Shown here: in pieces, positions 49,999-62,325 of the stretch
How the letters are laid out: every line of letters begins with the position of its first letter
Numbering within the stretch: position 1 is the stretch's first letter
Assembly: GCA_014843695.1 (NCBI GenBank)
Contig: CM026391.1
Coordinates: 34,533,597-34,597,596 of the forward strand
From: Archivesica marissinica
Lineage: Eukaryota > Mollusca > Bivalvia > Venerida > Vesicomyidae
DNA length: 64,000 nt
Reading direction: 5' to 3'
Translations under genes and position numbers: made by a program
Notes under the pieces: model-generated
Told to the model about the DNA's origin: nothing
The model's input: only the letters and a program-made list of their open reading frames with translations
Database searches by the model: none

Positions 49999-52895
49999 TT
50001 TCAAGATATTGGCCCGTGATGTACAATAGTCAACATTTCAAGATATTGGCCCGTGATGTACAATAGTCAACATTTCAAGATATTGGCCCGTGATGTACAA
50101 TAGTCAACATTTCAAGATATTGGCCCGGGATGTACAATAGTCAGCATTTCAAGATATTGGCCCGGGATGTACAATAGTCAGCATTTCATATTGGCCAGTG
50201 ATGTACACTAGTCAGCATTTCCAGATATTGGCCCGGGATGTACAATAGTCAACATTTCAAGATATTGGCCCGTGATGTACAATAGTCAGCATTTCCAGAT
50301 ATTGGCCCGGGATGTACAATAGTCAACATTTCAAGATATTGGCCCGTGATGTACAATAGTCAACATTTCAAGATATTGGCCCGTGATGTACAATAGTCAA
50401 CATTTCAAGATATTGGCCCGTGATGTACAATAGTCAGCATTTCAAGATATTGGCCCGGGATGTACAATAGTCAACATTTCAAGATATTGGCCCGTGATGT
50501 ACAATAGTCAACATTTCAAGATATTGGCCCGGGATGTACAATAGTCAACATTTCAAGATATTGGCCCGGGATGTACAATAGTCAACATTTCAAGATATTG
50601 GCCCGTGATGTACAATAGTCAACATTTCAAGATATTGGCCCGGGATGTACAATAGTCAGCATTTCAAGATATTGGCCCGGGATGTACAATAGTCAGCATT
50701 TCAAGATATTGGCCCGTGATGTACAATAGTCAACATTTCAAGATATTGGCCCGGGATGTACAATAGTCAACATTTCAAGATATTGGCCCGTGATGTACAA
50801 TAGTCAACATTTCAAGATATTGGCCCGTGATGTACAATAGTCAACATTTCAAGATATTGGCCCGTGATGTACAATAGTCAACATTTCAAGATATTGGCCC
50901 GTGATGTACAATAGTCAGCATTTCAAGATATTGGCCCGGGATGTACAATAGTCAACATTTCAAGATATTGGCCCGGGATGTACAATAGTCAACATTTCCA
51001 GATATTGGCCCGGGATGTACAATAGTCAGCATTTCAAGATATTGGCCCGGGATGTACAATAGTCAACATTTCAAGATATTGGCCCGTGATGTACAATAGT
51101 CAACATTTCAAGATATTGGCCCGGGATGTACAATAGTCAACATTTCAAGATATTGGCCCGGGATGTACAATAGTCAGCATTTCCAGATATTGGCCCGGGA
51201 TGTACAATAGTCAACATTTCAAGATATTGGCCCGTGATGTACAATAGTCAACATTTCAAGATATTGGCCCAAAATGTACAATAGTCAGCATTTCAAGATA
51301 TTGGCTCTGGATGTACAATAGTCAGCATTTCATATTGGCCCGTGATGTACACTAGTCAGCATTTCAAGATATTGGCCCGGGATGTACAATAGTCAGCATT
51401 TCAAGATATTGGCCCGGGATGTACAATAGTCAACATTTCAAGATATTGGCCCGTGATGTACAATAGTCAGCATTTCCAGATATTGGTCCGGGATGTACAA
51501 TAGTCAACATTTCAAGATATTGGCCCGTGATGTACAATAGTCAACATTTCAAGATATTGGCCCGTGATGTACAATAGTCAGCATTTCAAGATATTGGCCC
51601 GGGATGTACAATAGTCAGCATTTCAAGATATTGGCTCTGTGATCTACAATAGTCAACATTTCAAGATATTGGCCCGGGATGTACAATAGTCAACATTTCA
51701 AGATATTGGCCCGTGATGTACAATAGTCAACATTTCCAGATATTGGCCCGGGATGTACAATAGTCAGCATTTCAAGATATTGGCCCGATGTACAATAGTC
51801 AGCATTTCATATTGGCCCGTGATGTACAATAGTCAGCATTTCAAGATATTGGCCCGGGATGTACAATAGTCACATTTCAAGATATTGGCCCGTGATGTAC
51901 AATAGTCAGCATTTCAAGATATTGGCCCGGGATGTACAATAGTCAGCATTTCAAGATATTGGCCCTGATGTACAATAGTCAACATTTCAAGATATTGGCC
52001 CGTGATGTACAATAGTCAGCATTTCAAGATATTGGCCCGGGATGTACAATAGTCAACATTTCAAGATATTGGCCCGTGATGTACAATAGTCAGCATTTCA
52101 AGATATTGGCCCGGGATGTACAATAGTCAACATTTCAAGATATTGGCCCGTGATGTACAATAGTCAACATTTCAAGATATTGGCCCGTGATGTACAATAG
52201 TCAGCATTTCAAGATATTGGCCCGGGATGTACAATAGTCAACATTTCAAGATATTGGCCCGGGATGTACAATAGTCAGCATTTCAAGATATTGGCCGGAT
52301 GTACAATAGTCACATTTCAAGATATTGGCCCGTGATGTACAATAGTCAACATTTCAAGATATTGGCCCGTGATGTACAATAGTCAACATTTCAAGATATT
52401 GGCCCGGGATGTACAATAGTCAGCATTTCAAGATATTGGCCCGTGATGTACAATAGTCAGCATTTCAAGATATTGGCCCGGGATGTACAATAGTCAACAT
52501 TTCAAGATATTGGCCCGTGATGTACAATAGTCAACATTTCAAGATATTGGCCCGGGATGTACAATAGTCAGCATTTCAAGATATTGGCCCGTGATGTACA
52601 ATAGTCAGCATTTCAGATATTGGCCCGTGATGTACAATAGTCAGCATTTCCAGATATTGGCCCGGGATGTACAATAGTCAACATTTCAAGATATTGGCCC
52701 GTGATGTACAATAGTCAGCATTTCAAGATATTGGCCCGGGATGTACAATAGTCAGCATTTCCAGATATTGGCCCGGGATGTACAATAGTCAACATTTCAA
52801 AATATTGGCCCGTGATGTACAATAGTCAGCATTTCCAGATATTGGCCCGGGATGTACAATAGTCAACATTTCAAGATATTGGCCCGTGATGTACA

Positions 52896-53895
52896 NNNNN
52901 NNNNNNNNNNNNNNNNNNNNNNNNNNNNNNNNNNNNNNNNNNNNNNNNNNNNNNNNNNNNNNNNNNNNNNNNNNNNNNNNNNNNNNNNNNNNNNNNNNNN
53001 NNNNNNNNNNNNNNNNNNNNNNNNNNNNNNNNNNNNNNNNNNNNNNNNNNNNNNNNNNNNNNNNNNNNNNNNNNNNNNNNNNNNNNNNNNNNNNNNNNNN
53101 NNNNNNNNNNNNNNNNNNNNNNNNNNNNNNNNNNNNNNNNNNNNNNNNNNNNNNNNNNNNNNNNNNNNNNNNNNNNNNNNNNNNNNNNNNNNNNNNNNNN
53201 NNNNNNNNNNNNNNNNNNNNNNNNNNNNNNNNNNNNNNNNNNNNNNNNNNNNNNNNNNNNNNNNNNNNNNNNNNNNNNNNNNNNNNNNNNNNNNNNNNNN
53301 NNNNNNNNNNNNNNNNNNNNNNNNNNNNNNNNNNNNNNNNNNNNNNNNNNNNNNNNNNNNNNNNNNNNNNNNNNNNNNNNNNNNNNNNNNNNNNNNNNNN
53401 NNNNNNNNNNNNNNNNNNNNNNNNNNNNNNNNNNNNNNNNNNNNNNNNNNNNNNNNNNNNNNNNNNNNNNNNNNNNNNNNNNNNNNNNNNNNNNNNNNNN
53501 NNNNNNNNNNNNNNNNNNNNNNNNNNNNNNNNNNNNNNNNNNNNNNNNNNNNNNNNNNNNNNNNNNNNNNNNNNNNNNNNNNNNNNNNNNNNNNNNNNNN
53601 NNNNNNNNNNNNNNNNNNNNNNNNNNNNNNNNNNNNNNNNNNNNNNNNNNNNNNNNNNNNNNNNNNNNNNNNNNNNNNNNNNNNNNNNNNNNNNNNNNNN
53701 NNNNNNNNNNNNNNNNNNNNNNNNNNNNNNNNNNNNNNNNNNNNNNNNNNNNNNNNNNNNNNNNNNNNNNNNNNNNNNNNNNNNNNNNNNNNNNNNNNNN
53801 NNNNNNNNNNNNNNNNNNNNNNNNNNNNNNNNNNNNNNNNNNNNNNNNNNNNNNNNNNNNNNNNNNNNNNNNNNNNNNNNNNNNNNNNNNNNNNN
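52896..53895. other. Assembly gap 3 (1,000 N) at the orientation switch
   Basis: Exactly 1,000 undetermined bases. The 37-bp satellite is in forward orientation up to the gap and in reverse complement immediately after it, so the turning point itself is not sequenced. Confidence 0.98.
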
Positions 53896-56800
53896 TGTTG
53901 ACTATTGTACATCCCGGACCAATATCTTGAAATGCTGACTATTGTACATCCCGGACCAATATCTTGAAATGTTGACTATTGTACATCACGGGCCAATATC
54001 TTGAAATGTTGACTATTGTACATCCCGGGCCAATATCTTGAAATGTTGACTATTGTACATCCCGGGCCAATATCATGAAATGCTGACTATTGTACATCCC
54101 GGGCCAATATCTTGAAATGTTGACTATTGTAGATCACAGGGCCAATATCTTGAAATGTTGACTATTGTACATCTCGGACCAATATCTTGAAATGCTGACT
54201 ATTGTACATCCCGGGCCAATATCTTGAAATGTTGACTATTGTACATCACGGGCCAATATCTTGAAATGTTGACTATTGTACATCCCGGACCAATATCTGG
54301 AAATGCTGACTATTGTACGTACTTCACGGGCCAATATCTTGAAATGCTGACTATTGTACATCCCGGGCCAATATCTGGAAATGCTGACTATTGTACATTT
54401 CGAGCCAATATCTAGAAATTCTGACTAGTGTACATCACGGGCAAATATCTTGAAATGCTGACTATTGTACATCCCGGGCCAATATCTTGAAAGGTTGACT
54501 ATTGTACATCCCGGGCCAATATCTTGAAATGTTGACTATTGTAGATCACAGGGTCAATATCTTGAAATGTTGACTATTGTACATCACGGGCCAATATCTT
54601 GAAATGTTGACTATTGTACATCACGGGCCAATATCTTGAAATGTTGACTATCGTACATCCCGGGCCAATATCTTGAAATGCTGACTATTGTACATCCCGG
54701 ACCAATATCTGGAAATGCTGACTATTGTACATCACGGGCCAATATCTTGAAATGATGACTATTGTACATCCCTGACCAATATCTGGAAATGCTGACTAGT
54801 GTACATCACTGGCCAATATGAAATGCTGACTATTGTACATCCCGGGCCAATATCTTGAAATGCTGACTATTGTACATCCCGGGCCAATATCTGGAAATGT
54901 TGACTATTGTACATCACGGGCCAATATCTTGAAATGTTGACTATTGTACATCCCCGGCCAATATCTTGAAATGTTTACTATTGTAGATCACAGAGCCAAT
55001 ATCTTGAAATGTTGACTATTGTACATCCCGGGCCAATATCTTAAAATGTTGGCTATTGTACATCACGGGCCAATATCTGGAAATGCTGACTATTGTACAT
55101 CACGGGCCAATATCTTGAAATGTTGACTATTGTACATCCCGGACCAATATCTTGAAATGCTGACTATTGTACATCCCGGACCAATATCTTGAAATGCTGA
55201 CTATTGTACATCATGGGCCAATATCTTGAAATGTTGTCTATTGTACATCACGGGCAAATATCTTGAAATGATGACTATTGTACATTCCGGGCCAATATCT
55301 TGAAATGCTGACTATTGTACATCACGGGCCAATATCTTGAAATGTTGTCTATTGTACATCCCGGGCCAATATCTTGAAATGCTGACTATTGTACATCCCG
55401 GGCCAATATCTTGAAATGCTGACTAGTGTACATCACGGGCCAATATGAAATGCTGACTATTGTACATCCAGGGCCAATATCTTGAAATGCTGACTATTGT
55501 ACATTTTGGGCCAATATCTTGAAATGTTGACTATTGTACATCACGGGCCAATATCTTGAAATGTTGACTATTGTACATCCCGGGCCAATATCTGGAAATG
55601 CTGACTATTGTACATCACGGGCCAATATCTGGAAATGTTGACTATTGTACATCCCGGGCCAATATCTTGAAATGTTGACTATTGTACATCACGGGCCAAT
55701 ATCTTGAAATGTTGACTATTGTACATCCCGGGCCAATATCTTGAAATGCTGACTATTGTACATCACGGGCCAATATCTTGAAATGTTGACTATTGTACAT
55801 CACGGGCCAATATCTTGAAATGTTGACTATTGTACATCCCGGCCAATATCTGAAATGCTGACTATTGTACATCCGGGCCAATATCTTGAATGTTGACTAT
55901 TGTACATCCCGGGCCAATATCTTGAAATGTTGACTATTGTACATCCCGGGCCAATATCTTGAAATGTTGACTATTGTACATCCCGGGCCAATATCTTGAA
56001 ATGTTGACTATTGTACATCACGGCCAATATCTTGAAATGTTGACTATTGTACATCCCGGGCCAATATCTTGAAATGCTGACTATTGTACATCCCGGGCCA
56101 ATATCTTGAAATGTTGACTATTGTACATCACGGGCCAATATCTGGAAATGCTGACTATTGTACGTACTTCAGGGCCAATATCTTGAAATGCTGACTATTG
56201 TACATCCCGGGCCAATATCTGGAAATGCTGACTATTGTACATTTCGAGCCAATATCTAGAAATTCTGACTAGTGTACATCACGGGCAAATATCTTGAAAT
56301 GCTGACTATTGTACATCCCGGGCCAATATCTTGAAAGGTTGACTATTGTACATCCCGGGCCAATATCTTGAAATGTTGACTATTGTAGATCACAGGGCCA
56401 ATATCTTGAAATGTTGACTATTGTACATCCCGGGCCAATATCTTGAAATGCTAACTAGTGTACATCACGGGCCAATATCTTGAAATGTTGACTATTGTAC
56501 ATCACGGGCCAATATCTTGAAATGTTGACTATTGTACATCCCGGGCCAATATCTTGAAATGCTGACTATTGTACATCCCGGACCAATATCTGGAAATGCT
56601 GACTATTGTACATCACGGGCCAATATCTTGAAATGATGACTATTGTACATCCCTGACCAATATCTGGAAATGCTGACTAGTGTACATCACTGGCCAATAT
56701 GAAATGCTGACTATTGTACATCCCGGGCCAATATCTTGAAATGCTGACTATTGTACATCCCGGGCCAATATCTGGAAATGTTGACTATTGTACATCACGG

Positions 56801-59800
56801 GCCAATATCTTGAAATGTTGACTATTGTACATCCCCGGCCAATATCTTGAAATGTTGACTATTGTAGATCACAGAGCCAATATCTTGAAATGCTGACTAT
56901 TGTACATCCCGGACCAATATCTTGAAATGCTGACTATTGTACATCATGGGCCAATATCTTGAAATGTTGACTATTGTACATCACGGGCAACTATCTTGAA
57001 ATGATGACTATTGTACATCCCGGACCAATATCTGGAAATGCTGACTATTGTACATCACGGGCCAATATCTTGAAATGTTGACTATTGTACATCCCGGGCC
57101 AATATCTTGAAATGCTGACTATTGTACATCCCGGGCCAATATCTTGAAATGCTGACTAGTGTACATCACGGGCCAATATGAAATGCTGACTATTGTACAT
57201 CCAGAGCCAATATCTTGAAATGCTGACTATTGTACATTTTGGGCCAATATCTTGAAATGTTGACTATTGTACATCACTTGCCAATATCTTGAAATGTTGA
57301 CTATTGTACATCCCGGACAAATATCTGGAAATGCTGACTATTGTACATCCCGGCCAATATCTGAAATGTGACTATTGTAACCCGGCCAATATCTGAAATG
57401 TTGACTATTGTAATCACAGGCCAATATCTTGAAATGTTGACTATTGTACATCCCGGGCCAATATCTGAAATGCTGACTATTGTACATCCGGGCCAATATC
57501 TGGAAATGTTGACTATTGTACATCCCGGGCCAATATCTTGAAATGTTGACTATTGTACATCCCGGGCCAATATCTAGAAATGCTGACTAGTGTACATCAC
57601 GGGGCAATATCTTGAAATGTTGACTATTGTACATCACGGGCCAATATCTTGAAATGTTGACTATTGTACATCACGGGCCAATATCTTGAAATGTTGACTA
57701 TTGTACATCACGGGCCAATATCTTGAAATGTTGACTATTGTACATCCCGGACCAATATCTTGAAATGTTGACTATTGTACATCTCGGACCAATATCTTGA
57801 AATGCTGACGATTGTACATCCCGGGCCAATATCTTGAAATGTTGACTATTGTACATCCCGGGCCAATATCTTGAAATGTTGACTATTGTACATCACGGGC
57901 CAATATCTTGAAATGTTGACTATTGTACATCCCGGGCCAATATCTTGAAATGTTGACTATTGTACATCGCGGGCCAATATCTTGAAATGTTGACTATTGT
58001 ACATCCCGGACCAATATCTGGAAATGCTGACTAGTGTACATTTCGAGCCAATATCTTGAAATGCTGACTATTGTACATCACGGGCCAATATGAAATGCTG
58101 ACTATTGTACATCCCGGGCCAATATCTTGAAATGTTTACTATTGTACATCCCGGGCCAATATCTTGAAATGTTGACTATTGTAGATCACAGGGCCAATAT
58201 CTTGAAATGTTGACTATTGTACATCCCGGGCCAATATCTTGAAATGCTGACTAGTGTACATCACGGGCCAATATCTTGAAATGTTGACTATTGTACATCA
58301 CGGGCCAATATCTTGAAATGTTGACTATTGTACATCACGGGCCAATATCTTGAAATGTTGACTATTGTACATCCCGGACCAATATCTGGAAATGCTGACT
58401 ATTGTACATCACGGGCCAATATCTTGAAATGTTGACTATTGTACATCCCTGACCAATATCTGGAAATGCTGACTAGTGTACATCACTGGCCAATATGAAA
58501 TGCTGACTATTGTACATCCCGGGCCAATATCTTGAAATGCTGACTATTGTACATCCCGGGCCAATATCTTGAAATGTTGACTATTGTACATCACGGGCCA
58601 ATATCTTGAAATGTTGACTATTGTACATCACGGGCCAATATCTTGAAATGTTTACTATTGTACATCACGGGCCAATATCTGGAAATGCTGACTATTGTAC
58701 ATCACGGGCCAATATCTTGAAATGTTGACTATTGTACATCACGGGCCAATATCTTGAAATGTTGACTATTGTACATCCCGGGCCAATATCTTGAAATGTT
58801 GACTATTGTACATCCCGGGCCAATATCTTGAAATGCTGACTATTGTACATCCCGGGCCAATATCTTGAAATGTTGACGATTGTAGATCACAGGGCCAATA
58901 TCTTGAAATGTTGACTATTGTACATCTCGGACCAATATCTTGAAATGCTGACTATTGTACATCCCTGGCCAATATCTTGAAATGTTGACTATTGTACATC
59001 ACGGGCCAATATCTTGAAATGTTGACTATTGTACATCCCGGACCAATATCTGGAAATGCTGACTATTGTACGTACTTCACGGGCCAATATCTTGAAATGC
59101 TGACTATTGTACATCCCGGGCCAATATCTGGAAATGCTGACTATTGTACATTTCGAGCCAATATCTAGAAATTCTGACTAGTGTACATCACGGGCAAATA
59201 TCTTGAAATGCTGACTATTGTACATCATGGGCCAATATCTTGAAAGGTTGACTATTGTACATCCCGGGCCAATATCTTGAAATGTTGACTATTGTAGATC
59301 ACAGGGCCAATATCTTGAAATGTTGACTATTGTACATCCCGGGCCAATATCTTGAAATGCTAACTAGTGTACATCACGGGCCAATATCTTGAAATGTTGA
59401 CTATTGTACATCTCGGGCCAATATCTTGAAATGTTGACTATTGTACATCCCGGGCCAATATCTTGAAATGCTGACTATTGTACATCCCGGACCAATATCT
59501 GGAAATGCTGACTATTGTACATCACGGGCCAATATCTTGAAATGATGACTATTGTACATCCCTGACCAATATCTGGAAATGCTGACTAGTGTACATCACT
59601 GGCCAATATGAAATGCTGACTATTGTACATCCCGGGCCAATATCTTGAAATGCTGACTATTGTACATCCCGGGCCAATATCTGGAAATGTTGACTATTGT
59701 ACATCACGGGCCAATATTTTGAAATGTTGACTATTGTACATCCCCGGCCAATATCTTGAAATGTTGACTATTGTAGATCACAGAGCCAATATCTTGAAAT

Positions 59801-62325
59801 GTTGACTATTGTACATCCCAGGCCAATATCTTAAAATGTTGGTTATTGTACATCACGGGCCAATATCTGGAAATGCTGACTATTGTACATCACGGGCCAA
59901 TATCTTGAAATGTTGACTATTGTACATCCCGGACCAATATCTTGAAATGCTGACTATAGTACATCCCGGACCAATATCTTGAAATGCTGACTATTGTACA
60001 TCCCGGACCAATATCTTGAAATGCTGACTATTGTACATCCCGGACCAATATCTTGAAATGCTGACTATTGTACATCACGGGCAACTATCTTGAAATGATG
60101 ACTATTGTACATCCCGGGCCAATATATTGAAATGTTGACTATTGTACATCCCGGGCCAATATCTTGAAATGCTGACTAGTGTACATCACGGGCCAATATG
60201 AAATGCTGACTATTGTACATCCCGGGCCAATATATTGAAATGCTGACTATTGTACATCCCGGGCCAATAGTTGACTATTGTACATCACGGGCCAATATCT
60301 TGAAATGTTGACTATTGTGCATCCCGGGCCAATATCTTGAAATGTTGACTATTGTACATCACGGGCCAATATCTTGAAATGTTGACTACTGTACATCCCG
60401 GACCAATATCTAGAAATGCTGACTATTGTACTTCACGGGCCAATATCTTGAAATGCTGACTATTGTACATCCCGGGCCAATATCTGGAAATGCCTACTAT
60501 TGTGCGTTTCGAGCCAATATCTGGAAATGCTGACTAGTGTACATCACGGGCAAATATCTTGAAATGCTGACTATTGTACATCCCGGGCCAATATCTTGAA
60601 ATGTTGACCATTGTATATCTCGGACCAATATCTTGAAATGCTGACTATTATACATCCCGGGCCAATATCTTGAAATGTTGACTATTGTACATCACGGGCC
60701 AATATCTTGAAATGTTGACTATTGTACATCCCTAGCCAATATCTTGAAATGCTGACTAGTGTACATCACGGGCCAATATCTTGAAATGTTGACTATTGTA
60801 CATCACGGGCCAATATCTTGAAATGTTGACTATTGTACATCACGGGCCAATATCTTGAAATGTTGACTATTGTACATCCCGGACCAATATCTGGAAATGC
60901 TGACTATTGTACATCCCGGGCCAATATCTTGAAATGCTGACTATTGTACATCACAGGCCAATATCTTGAAATGTTGACTATTGTACATCCCGGACCAATA
61001 TCTGGAAATGCTGACTATTGTACACCAAGGGCCAATATCTTGAAATGTTGACTATTGTACATACCGGGCCAATATCTTGAAATGCTGACTATTGTACATC
61101 ACGGGCCAATATCTTGAAATGTTGACTATTGTACATCCCGTACCAATATCTGGAAATGCTGACTATTGTACTTCACGGGCCAATATCTTGAAATGCTGAC
61201 TATTGTACATCTCGGGCCAATATCTGGAAATGCTGACTGTTGTACATTTCGAGCCAATATCTGGAAATGCTGACTAGTGTACATCACGGGCAAATATCTT
61301 GAAATGCTGACTATTGTACATCCCGGGCCAATATCTTGAAATGTTGACTATTGTACATTCCGGGCCAATATCTTGAAATGTTGACTATTGTTGATCACAG
61401 GGCCAATATCTTGAAATGTTGACTATTGTACATCCCGGGCCAATATCTTGAAATGCTGACTATTGTACATCCCGGGCCAATATCTTAAAATGTTGATTAT
61501 TGTACATCACGGGCCAATATTTGGAAATGCTGACTATTGTACATCACGGGCCAATATCTTGAAATGTTGACTAATGTACATCCCGGACCAATATCTGAAA
61601 AGGCTGACTATTGTACATCCCAGGCCAATATCTTGAAATGTTGACTATTGTACATCCCTGACCAATATCTGGAAATGCTGACTAGTGTACATCACTGGCC
61701 AATATGAAATGCTGACTATTGTACATTCCGGGCCAATATCTTGAAATGCTGACTATTGTACATCCCGGACCAATATCTTGAAATGTTGACTATTGTACAT
61801 CACGGGCCAATATCTTGAAATGTTGACTATTGTGCATCCCGGGCCAATATCTTGAAATGCTGCCTATTGTACATCATGGTCCAATATCTTGAAATGTTGA
61901 CTATTGTACATCGCGGACCAATATCTGGAAATGCTGACTATTGTACACCACGGGCCAATATCTTGAAATGTTGACAATTGTACATCCCGGGCCAATATCT
62001 TGAAATGCTGACTAGTGTACATCACGGGCCAATATGTTGAAATGTTGACAATTGTACATCACGGGCCAATATCTTGAAATGTTGACTATTGTATATCAAG
62101 GGCCAATATCTTGAAATGTTGACTATTGTACATCCCGGACCAATATCTGGAAATGCTGACTATTGTACATCCCGGGCCAATATCTGGAAACGCTGACTAT
62201 TGTACATCCCGGACTATATCTTGAAATGCTGACTATTGTACATCACGGGCCAATATCTTGAAATGATGACTATTGTACATCCCTGACCAATATCTGGAAA
62301 TGCTGACTAGTGTACATCACTGGCC
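53896..62325 (-). repeat. Right arm of the large inverted repeat
   Basis: Complementary landmarks are CATCACTGGCC ending at 54814, 56695, 58491, 59604, 61700 and 62325; CATTTCGAGCC ending at 54406, 56250, 58049, 59159, 60515 and 61255; and CATTTTGGGCC ending at 55512 and 57245. Pairing with the left arm gives coordinate sums of 103,860, 103,859, 103,860, 103,860 and 103,859 for the inner five pairs. Outer pairs give 103,941-103,943 and 104,029. The landmarks at 56250, 58049, 58491 and 60515 have no left partner, so the arms are not identical. Confidence 0.8.

Larger units (their letters stand above)
21245..52895 (+). repeat. 37-bp satellite, type A, forward orientation (roughly 860 copies)
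   Basis: Contiguous 37-bp monomers, for example 21614-21650, each containing GATGTACAATAGTCA, CATTTC and GATATTGGCCCG. Three positions carry most of the variation: GTCAACATT or GTCAGCATT, TTCAAGAT or TTCCAGAT, and CCCGGGATG or CCCGTGATG. Rarer variants include TTCATATTGG and TTTAATATTGG (3 bp shorter), GGCTCGAAATG, GGTTCGGCATG, GGCCAGTGATG and GGCCCAAAATG. About 21.2-26.5 kb and 50-52.9 kb are relatively uniform. About 26.5-39 kb and 41.6-50 kb are richer in variants and show higher-order repeats. No genes, transposons or spacers interrupt it, apart from three short A/C-rich interruptions. Orientation '+' is arbitrary. Confidence 0.98.

Noticed and set aside
21245..52895. A CRISPR array, because of the regular short repeats.
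   Set aside because: Monomers are contiguous with no unique spacers, the window looks eukaryotic, and no cas-like genes are present.
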